Of a DNA stretch of 64,000 nt, positions 58,510 to 64,000 are shown piece by piece. Source of the stretch: JBHJGS01 sp050331575 (GTDB lineage: Bacteria > Pseudomonadota > Alphaproteobacteria > Sphingomonadales > Rhodothalassiaceae); contig JBHJGS010000045.1 in NCBI GenBank assembly GCA_050331575.1, positions 34,213 to 98,212 on the forward strand, in the 5' to 3' direction. Position numbers and translations under genes: made by a program. Positions within the stretch are counted from its first letter, which is position 1; each line of letters opens with the position of its first letter. Below the pieces are notes generated by a model that made no database searches, had not been told where the DNA came from, and saw nothing but the letters and a program-made list of their open reading frames with translations.

Positions 58510-59853
58510 TCAGCCCTTCAGGTCGATTGCCCGGCGCCCAGCCGGCTCCGGCCGTGGCGGCGGATCGAACAACGGGTGCAGGCCGGTGATCAGTCGCGCG
58601 CCCTTCTTGAAAGTGAGATAAGCCCAGAACCATTGCATCGCCACCAAAAGCGGCGATCGCACCCCGATCAGAAAGCTGATATGCGCCACGCCCCAGAACC
58701 ACCAGGCCAGACCCCCGGTCAGCTTGAATCGGCCCATCTCGATCACCGCGGAATTGCGGCCGATGGTGGCAAGGGTGCCGTGGTGGCGGTAGCGGAACGG
58801 CCCAGGGTCAGCAGCCAGGCCAAGATCTGCCAAGATCGCCCGCGCGGCATAAGCCCCGCCCTGCTTGGCCGCCGGTGCAATGCCGGGCACGGGATTGTCG
58901 TTCCAGCCTTGGCTGCCGGCGGTGTCGCCGATCGCAAACACGCCGGCGAGGCCTGGCACCTGCAGCCGCTCATCCACCAAAACCCGGCCGGCCCGGTCGG
59001 TGTCCACACCCAGCCAGCGGCCGGCCGGTGACGCCGCAACGCCCGCACCCCAAATGACAGTGGCCGCCGGGATCGACTCTTCCCCGATCGCCACCCCCCA
59101 CGCATCGACATGGCTAACCCGGCTGCCCAGCATCACCTCCACGCCAAGCCGCTCCAGCGCTTTGCGGGCATAGCTGGACAGGGCCGGATCAACCTGTTTG
59201 AGCAGCCGATCGCCGGCCTCCACTAGGATCACCCGGGCGTCGCGCGAATTGATCGTGCGGAAATCTTTCGGCAGCGCCTTGTGCGCCAACTCTGCGATGG
59301 CGCCGGCCATCTCCACACCCGTCGGCCCACCGCCGACGACAACAAAGTTCAGCTGCCGGCGTTGCTCGGCGGGATCTTCGGCCGCCTCCGCCCGCTCAAA
59401 CGCCACCAGGATACGCTTGCGGATCTCTGTGGCATCGATGATCCGCTTCAAGCCCGGCGCGAACGGTGCCCATTCATCCTTGCCGAAATAGCTGTGCTGC
59501 GCGCCGGTGGCCAAGATCAGGTAATCGTAGGCGATGACCCCCTGCCCTGACGTGAGGATCTGGCGTGCCTGAGTATCCACGCCGGTGACCGTGGCCAACA
59601 GCACTTGGACATTGGATTGGTGCGAAAACAGTCCGCGGATCGGCCAGGCAACGTCCGCCGGTGACAGATCCGCTGTGGCGACCTGATAGAGCAGGGGCTG
59701 AAACAGATGATAATTGCGCTTGTCCACGAGGATGACGTCGACCGGTCGGCCCTTGAAGCGTTTGGCTGCCATCATCCCGCCAAACCCCGCGCCGATAATC
59801 ACCACCCGTGGCCGCCGGCCCCTATCGCTTTCAAAACGCGACAATTTTGTCAT
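58510..59853 (-). CDS. Type II NADH dehydrogenase-like flavoprotein
   Basis: A 447-residue FAD/NAD(P) two-dinucleotide-fold oxidoreductase. The FAD-binding GAGFGGMMAAKRF lies near residue 25, NAD-binding VVVGGGPTGVEMAGAIAEL near 175, and the second FAD contact GVFAIGDTAGSQ near 310. A C-terminal amphipathic/hydrophobic region (WWFWGVAHISFLIGVR and AMQWFWAYLTF) fits membrane association, as in Ndh enzymes feeding electrons to quinone without proton pumping. The ATG at 59853 is chosen because the FAD motif follows at the usual distance. Confidence 0.9.
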   Translation of the reverse strand: MTKLSRFESDRGRRPRVVIIGAGFGGMMAAKRFKGRPVDVILVDKRNYHLFQPLLYQVATADLSPADVAWPIRGLFSHQSNVQVLLATVTGVDTQARQILTSGQGVIAYDYLILATGAQHSYFGKDEWAPFAPGLKRIIDATEIRKRILVAFERAEAAEDPAEQRRQLNFVVVGGGPTGVEMAGAIAELAHKALPKDFRTINSRDARVILVEAGDRLLKQVDPALSSYARKALERLGVEVMLGSRVSHVDAWGVAIGEESIPAATVIWGAGVAASPAGRWLGVDTDRAGRVLVDERLQVPGLAGVFAIGDTAGSQGWNDNPVPGIAPAAKQGGAYAARAILADLGLAADPGPFRYRHHGTLATIGRNSAVIEMGRFKLTGGLAWWFWGVAHISFLIGVRSPLLVAMQWFWAYLTFKKGARLITGLHPLFDPPPRPEPAGRRAIDLKG

Positions 59854-60044
59854 GCCCGATCGCCCTGCCCTGATACTTCTGTGTGTCTGGGCTGGAACAT
59901 TGGGCGCATTTGTTGCACTGCAAATCAAGCTGGCCGCACGGCGGCGTGAGGCTCAGGTGCGCCCGTCAGACTTGCCCCTGACGGGTCCGCGCCATGGCCT
60001 TGCACCGGTCCTCAGGTGGCCGGCTGGGTCCTTGCGTGTCTGGT

Positions 60045-60596
60045 TCAGCGGGTCTCGGAAATCCGCTTGACCTCGCGCTCGACGATCTGCTCGACGATTT
60101 CGGGCAGATTGGCGTCCAGCCATTCCTTCAGCATCGGCCGGAGCATTTCGCGCACCAGGGCCTCGATCGACACAGCCCCTTCAGCGCCTTGCACCGTCAA
60201 CATCCGCTGGGACAGCGACGCGAAGGTGCCGGCGGCTTTCTGGGCGGCCATGTCGGACAGCAGCGCGTCCTCGTCTAGGCTTGGCTGAGGCGCGGGCTTG
60301 GGCGCCGGTTCCGGTGGCGGCGGGGGGGGTGGCGGCGCCGGCTCGGCCACGGGTTCGGTCAGTTCCAGCACGGCAGGTTCCGGCTCGGGCTCGGGCTCGG
60401 GCTCCGGCTCCGGTACAATTTCCGGTTCGGGCTCAGGCTCCGGTTCCGGTTCGGCCGCTGCCACAGGTTCGGGCTCAGGCTCCGGTTCCGGCTCGGGCGC
60501 CTTCTTTTCCTGTTCTTCGTCTTCTGAAATGATCCGGCGGATGGAGGCGAGGATCTCCTCCATCGTCGGTTCTTTTTCCTGGGCTCCGTCGTGCAT
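60045..60596 (-). CDS. popZ: PopZ-like polar organising protein (DUF2497)
   Basis: A 183-residue protein. The N-terminal helix MEEILASIRRIISEDEEQ is the conserved partner-binding DUF2497 start. The middle (about 32-105) is an extreme low-complexity Glu-Pro and Pro stretch. The C-terminal helices (about 140-183: ALVREMLRPMLKEWLDANLP, then EIVEQIVEREVKRI) match the PopZ oligomerisation module. PopZ forms condensates at the cell pole that anchor chromosome-partition proteins. The repeated Glu-Pro codons form a slippage-prone tract at about 60375-60505. Confidence 0.88.
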   Translation of the reverse strand: MHDGAQEKEPTMEEILASIRRIISEDEEQEKKAPEPEPEPEPEPVAAAEPEPEPEPEPEIVPEPEPEPEPEPEPAVLELTEPVAEPAPPPPPPPPEPAPKPAPQPSLDEDALLSDMAAQKAAGTFASLSQRMLTVQGAEGAVSIEALVREMLRPMLKEWLDANLPEIVEQIVEREVKRISETR

Positions 60597-60704
60597 GTCG
60601 CGTGCCTGCCTGATCGCCTGGAGTCTCCCCCGCCCTAGCGCCGAAACGCTAGAAAAGCGTTAATATTCTCTACACCTTAGCCTTTGCGGGGCGCATGTTT
60701 CGGC

Positions 60705-62111
60705 CTAGTTCAAGTCTTGAGCGGCAGAGCCAGGGGTAGGATCAGGGATATCCCAGCCGAAGAACCGCCACTTGATTTGGTCATAATAATCGGTCGGATC
60801 ATAATATTCCACGTCTAATCCAAGATTAACCGCGGTGAGCAGGCCGATGGCATTCATCAACGCATAGGCCGCCACAATCGAATCCCGCTGCGAACGCACA
60901 AGCGTAACCCGAGCATTCAGCAATTCCTGTTCTGCATCCAGGACATCCAGCGTCGTGCGCGAGCCCACAGCGGCCTCCTGGCGCACGCCTTCCAGCGCGA
61001 TTTCGTTGGCGGAGACCTGGCTGGCGCTGGCCTCGATGGTGGAGCGGGCCGCGCGCACCTGCTCCCACGCCACACGGACATTGTTGATCACCTGCCGGCG
61101 CGCCTCGGCAATCTGCAGCATGCGCTGGCTGCGGATCTGCTTTTGCCGGCGGATATTCGAGCTGACCGAGCCGGCCTGATACAAGGGCACGGTGAACTGG
61201 ACCGACCCGGCGACCCGGTCGGTGCTTTGCGAGAACGGACCGAACGCGCCGACATTGCGCGAGACCGAGCCGTTCAACTGAACCGAGGGCAGCAGTGCGC
61301 CGCGCGCCTCGCGCACCTGCTGTTCGGCCGCTTCCTCATTGGCCAGCGCCTGCAGCACGATCGGGTTGCGATCCTCGCCGATCTGGATCGCAGCAGGCAG
61401 ACTTTCTGGCAGTTCCGGCACCCGTTCCGGGGCATCCAGCGTGCCAGGATAGCGGCCGACCAGCTGCTCAAAGCGCGCGCGGCTGGCCTCCAACGTGGCA
61501 ACCGCTTGAAAGCGGGTGGCAATCGCCCCGGACAGCCGCGCCTCGGACTGGGCGACATCGGTGCGGGTGATCTCGCCGACCCGGAAGCGGTCTTGGCTGG
61601 CTTCCAACTGGCGTCGAAGCACCTGAACTTGGTTGTCGTTCAAGCCGAGCACCGCCTGGTCGCGGACCACATCGAGAAAGGCGGTGGTGGTGTCCAGCAG
61701 CACCTGCTGTTCGACCTGCCCAAGCTGGGCCCGGCCCGCGCGCACTTCCGCTTCCGCCCGGCTTTTCGCTGCGAAATTGGCGAAGCCGCGGAACAGGGGC
61801 TGGCTCACCGAGCCGGTATAGAAGCGGTCATTGGAGGTGAACACGGTGCCGTCGGGATTGGCCGGGCTGGGCGAGTTCTTCACCCGCGATTGGCCGATGC
61901 TGCCCTGACCCTGCACGGTCGGGCGCCAGTTCGAGATCGCCGTGGCGATATTCTCATCGATGGCCCGAAGCTGTGCCCGCGCCGCCTCCAGGGTCGGATT
62001 GGTGGTATAGGCGGTGGACAAGGCCTCAAACAGCGTCTCCGCCGCAGCCGCCGGACTGAGCAGCGTCACGCCGAGGGCGCAGGCTCCCAGAAGGCTCCTT
62101 CTCATCATCAT
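60705..62111 (-). CDS. tolC: TolC-family outer-membrane efflux protein
   Basis: A 468-residue outer-membrane factor with a signal peptide (about 1-24, ending AAAAET). Two OEP repeats each contain long coiled helices: TNPTLEAARAQLRAIDENIA and QVEQQVLLDTTTAFLDVVRD in the first, NPIVLQALANEEAAEQQVRE and GSRTTLDVLDAEQELLNARV in the second. TolC trimers form exit ducts for type I secretion and multidrug pumps. The first of three ATG codons, 62111, has GGAGAG at good spacing. No membrane-fusion protein or ABC transporter is adjacent. Confidence 0.93.
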   Translation of the reverse strand: MMMRRSLLGACALGVTLLSPAAAAETLFEALSTAYTTNPTLEAARAQLRAIDENIATAISNWRPTVQGQGSIGQSRVKNSPSPANPDGTVFTSNDRFYTGSVSQPLFRGFANFAAKSRAEAEVRAGRAQLGQVEQQVLLDTTTAFLDVVRDQAVLGLNDNQVQVLRRQLEASQDRFRVGEITRTDVAQSEARLSGAIATRFQAVATLEASRARFEQLVGRYPGTLDAPERVPELPESLPAAIQIGEDRNPIVLQALANEEAAEQQVREARGALLPSVQLNGSVSRNVGAFGPFSQSTDRVAGSVQFTVPLYQAGSVSSNIRRQKQIRSQRMLQIAEARRQVINNVRVAWEQVRAARSTIEASASQVSANEIALEGVRQEAAVGSRTTLDVLDAEQELLNARVTLVRSQRDSIVAAYALMNAIGLLTAVNLGLDVEYYDPTDYYDQIKWRFFGWDIPDPTPGSAAQDLN

Positions 62112-62187
62112 GAAAACTCTCCCTGTCGTTTGCTTTTGCTGCTTATGACCGCCGGTCTTTCGCCGGTCTCGGTTCGGCTACCCTTAA

Positions 62188-62233
62188 AGGCGCACGGCGC
62201 AAAAGGCCAGAGGCGCACGGCGCGAAAGGCCAG
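62188..62233 (+). repeat. 23-bp tandem duplication upstream of tolC
   Basis: A 23-base unit beginning AGGCGCACGGCGC occurs at 62188-62210 and again at 62211-62233 with one mismatch (A/G). It lies between tolC and pcm, both on the minus strand, and could affect spacing of the tolC promoter. Confidence 0.7.
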
Positions 62234-62292
62234 AGCGGCGAACCACTTGCCCGATGCGACGGCGCGCTGAGGCATCCCGGCCACACAGTCGC

Positions 62293-62946
62293 CTAAAACT
62301 GAAAGGTCGGTGCCTTCTGAAAGCCCGGCAGCGGTGGCACATTGGCATCGAACAGGTCCCGGGTCGAAAAGATATCGCCCAAACGATACACCATACGGCC
62401 GCGACCGACACCGTGCTCCAAGAACACACAGACAAGCCGACCACCGTCGCTGAGTTGGGCCAGCAAATCTTTTGGCAAGCGCTCGACGCAGCCGTTCAAT
62501 AAAATCACGTCGAAGGGCGCCTGATCCGGTGCGCCCATCGCCAATTTCCCCTCCAGCACGGCGACATTGGTGAGGCCAAGATCGGCCACTTTGCGCTGGG
62601 CGGTGGCGGCAAGTTCGCCATCCTGTTCCAATGCCACCACGCTTTCGGCCAGTTGCGCCAGCAAGGCTGTGGAATAGCCGGTGGCACAGCCAATATCGAG
62701 AACACTGTCGTGCGGCTCCAGATTGGCGTCCATGATCAGCCGGGCCAGCACCATCGGCTCCATCAGGTATCGCCCGGAGGCCACCGGCAAATCCTCGTCG
62801 ACATAGGCCACGCCGCGCAGGGTCGCCGGCACGAAGCGCTCCCGCGGCACGGCCTCGAAGGCCTTTAAGAGGCGCTCATCACTGATCCGGTTGGGCCGCA
62901 GCTGGCCGGCGATCATGGCAAGACAGGCGGAGTGGGATTGCGACAT
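62293..62946 (-). CDS. Protein-L-isoaspartate O-methyltransferase family protein
   Basis: A 217-residue SAM-dependent methyltransferase. The class-I SAM motif is VLDIGCATGYSTALLAQLA near residue 82. Upstream are VPRERFVPATLRGVAYVDEDL and SGRYLMEPMVLARLIMDA, typical of Pcm. Later FDVILLNGCVERLPKDLLAQL replaces the stricter pcm substrate block, so some alphaproteobacterial members of this branch may not be true isoaspartate enzymes. It is upstream of tolC on the same strand, an arrangement common in alphaproteobacteria. Confidence 0.85.
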   Translation of the reverse strand: MSQSHSACLAMIAGQLRPNRISDERLLKAFEAVPRERFVPATLRGVAYVDEDLPVASGRYLMEPMVLARLIMDANLEPHDSVLDIGCATGYSTALLAQLAESVVALEQDGELAATAQRKVADLGLTNVAVLEGKLAMGAPDQAPFDVILLNGCVERLPKDLLAQLSDGGRLVCVFLEHGVGRGRMVYRLGDIFSTRDLFDANVPPLPGFQKAPTFQF

Positions 62947-63117
62947 GAGAACTGCTCCTGACAGGCGAGGCCGGATCGGCGGAAGGCTCTATACCGAGGC
63001 ATCCGCTCTGCGCGCAACACGGTGATTGCGCGGAACGCTTGCACGCCCGCCGCGGTCGGTGATATAGGCCGCGTCCTTACGGCAAGCGAGGCGCTTTGGT
63101 CTTGCTTTTGCGTCAAG

Positions 63118-63191
63118 GGTGCGGTGGCGGAGTGGTTACGCAGAGGACTGCAAATCCTTGTACGCCGGTTCGATTCCGGCCCGCACCTCCA
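63118..63191 (+). tRNA. tRNA-Cys (GCA)
   Basis: A full cloverleaf: acceptor GGTGCGG (63118-63124) pairs with CCGCACC (63181-63187). The anticodon loop ACTGCAAAT gives GCA, the T loop is GGTTCGATTCC, the discriminator is T, and CCA is encoded at 63189-63191. Confidence 0.96.
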
Positions 63192-63323
63192 AGCCGCCGA
63201 ACGGCTGCGTCACGCTGTGGTGAAGCCATCGCGGTCGGGGCTTGGCAAGACCGGAAAGGGTTGCTACCAAGCGCGCCTCGCCCGACCCCGGACCGCCCCC
63301 GCGGCCCGGCCGGGCACCGCTGA

Positions 63324-63398
63324 TCCCCGGTAGCTCAGCGGTAGAGCAAGCGGCTGTTAACCGCTTGGCCGGCGGTTCGAATCCGTCCCGGGGAGCCA
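63324..63398 (+). tRNA. tRNA-Asn (GTT)
   Basis: A full cloverleaf: acceptor TCCCCGG (63324-63330) pairs with CCGGGGA (63388-63394). The D-loop AGCTCAGCGGTAGAGC, anticodon loop CTGTTAAC (anticodon GTT), T loop GGTTCGAATCC, discriminator G and an encoded CCA at 63396-63398 are all present. Accessory DNA begins just after it. Confidence 0.96.
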
Positions 63399-63406
63399 AT
63401 TGGAAC

Positions 63407-63440
63407 AAGGGCTTAGCTGATACTCAGCTAGGCCCTTTTT
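63407..63440 (+). terminator. Intrinsic terminator after tRNA-Asn
   Basis: AAGGGCTTAGCTGA and TCAGCTAGGCCCTT form a long stem (63407-63420 with 63424-63437) with a three-base loop and a run of T after it. It is a classical Rho-independent terminator for the tRNA. Confidence 0.9.
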
Positions 63441-63564
63441 CTTTAGGAAACAAAAAAGGTACCATAAAGGTATCCGGTTGGGGAAGTTAAGGTTGGAACG
63501 GGCAAACGGACTGATGGCTATCGTTTTTGCGACGCTCCGCCGGAAACTGCCACTCAATAATGGA

Positions 63565-63780
63565 TTAAGATCTGGCCAGTTGATCCGATAGAGCTTGCGC
63601 CTGTTCCAACACGGTCTGAACGGCTGCGTCTTGAAGATCGGGCGGATAGCCGAAATCGCGCAGGATCCGCTTCACCAGCACCCGCATGCGGGCTCGCGTA
63701 GAATCCATGTGCATCCAGTCCACAGTGATATTTTTGCGGATCTTCTGCACCAGTTTGTGAGCAATGATTTTGAGCGTGAC
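63565..63780 (-). pseudogene. HsdR (type I restriction enzyme R subunit), C-terminal remnant
   Basis: About 71 codons with the typical HsdR tail: KNITVDWMHMDSTRARMRVL then VKRILRDFGYPPDLQDAAVQ and TVLEQAQALSDQLA, ending at TAA. Compare the usual ...VDW...R+R+RV.VKR+LR.YGYPP...+.A...VL+QA. The remaining ~1000 residues of the motor/nuclease are absent; the sequence upstream (from about 63840) is unrelated transposase. It indicates that a type I restriction locus once stood next to tRNA-Asn. Confidence 0.75.
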
Positions 63781-63845
63781 CGTCCGGCAGAGCCGCTCTT
63801 TTGCTGTTCGGGTCCGTGTTGTTACGCTGCTTATGCATCGTAACG

Positions 63846-64000
63846 CCAGGGGAGGAGTTCGTCGAGGCGTTGGATGAGGCGGTCCACACGTTCGGTCCGC
63901 CTGAGATCATGAATACCGATCAGGGATCGCAGTTCACATCCTTCGCCTGGACGGACCGGCTGCGGCGGATGAGTGTTCGCATCTCGATGGATGGCAAGGG
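63846..64000 (+). mobile_element. IS3-family transposase (OrfB) fragment, running off the window
   Basis: The plus strand from 63846 is open in the frame reading GEEFVEALDEAVHTFGPPEI then MNTDQGSQFTSFAWTDRL and RRMSVRISMDGKG. This is the rve integrase core of IS3-family OrfB, with the second catalytic Asp in NTDQGSQFTS. The 5' part with the first Asp is missing at the junction near 63840, so the visible end is truncated; the rest lies beyond the window. Confidence 0.85.

Noticed and set aside
59852..60070. 72-codon frame with one hydrophobic helix, divergent from the NADH dehydrogenase
   Set aside because: Its ATG overlaps the start codon of the opposite gene, no ribosome site is present, and its end runs into popZ; too weak to call.
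60375..60505. Repeated units resembling a repeat array
   Set aside because: They are Glu-Pro codons of popZ, with no spacer structure; not a CRISPR array. No CRISPR array was seen elsewhere.
63136..63557. Short minus-strand frames over the two tRNA genes
   Set aside because: They are translations of tRNA sequence of the kind often misannotated as proteins.

Overview
The window is GC-rich chromosomal DNA from a free-living alphaproteobacterium, probably close to the Rhodospirillales in the broad sense. The evidence is gene order (rpsB-tsf-pyrH-frr-uppS-cdsA-dxr-rseP-bamA-skp-fabZ; trpG-trpD-trpC-moaC-moeA-lexA; gltX-gltA), a GAAC-type LexA box, a PopZ homologue and a PAS_5-family protein. Genus cannot be read from the sequence. 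Most of the window is dense core genome with many 4-base start/stop overlaps. Accessory DNA lies at about 52.7-57.1 kb and after 63.4 kb.

Layout. 0-7 kb: end of a SRAP gene, a PHP phosphodiesterase, a SOUL protein, pyrG, secG, tpiA, and a divergent PpiD-type chaperone. 7-16 kb: tryptophan and molybdopterin genes ending in lexA. Here trpE is separated from trpGDC by two opposite-strand genes, a PAS_5 protein and an intact P-type-ATPase-like protein whose catalytic motifs are lost. 16-33 kb: comEC (one in-frame stop), gltX, gltA, and the envelope/translation cluster from fabZ back to rpsB. The lipid A genes lpxB, lpxI, lpxA and lpxD, normally inside this cluster in alphaproteobacteria, are all absent. 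33-41 kb: a broken FMN reductase, glpK, a DksA-like protein, msrB, a RES/Xre toxin-antitoxin pair, chorismate mutase, a CaiB-type CoA-transferase, a hydrolase-OsmC fusion and a two-domain glutaredoxin. 41-45 kb: a photosensory operon of photoactive yellow protein, a tyrosine-ammonia-lyase-like gene (one in-frame stop) and a soluble chemotaxis transducer. 45-52 kb: an Fe-S scaffold-like protein, hisI, gloB, a small exported protein behind a hairpin, then the sulfate/sulfite assimilation operon cysG-DUF2849-cysI-DUF934-cysH, and ssb. 52.7-57 kb: a small exported-protein gene apparently split by an insert carrying a zinc-metalloprotease-like lipoprotein and a truncated resolvase, then a PEP-CTERM-type protein and an IS5-type remnant. 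57-63.4 kb: a histidine kinase, type II NADH dehydrogenase, PopZ, TolC, a Pcm-family methyltransferase, tRNA-Cys and tRNA-Asn. The end holds an hsdR tail and part of an IS3-family transposase.

Two window-wide patterns stand out. First, an ~80-bp bipartite palindromic repeat occurs at five gene 3' ends; its CTAG terminus often supplies the TAG stop codon of the neighbouring gene. Second, three otherwise intact genes (comEC, FMN reductase, the ammonia-lyase) each carry exactly one in-frame stop and no frameshift. Recent decay, sequencing error and recoding cannot be separated from sequence alone.
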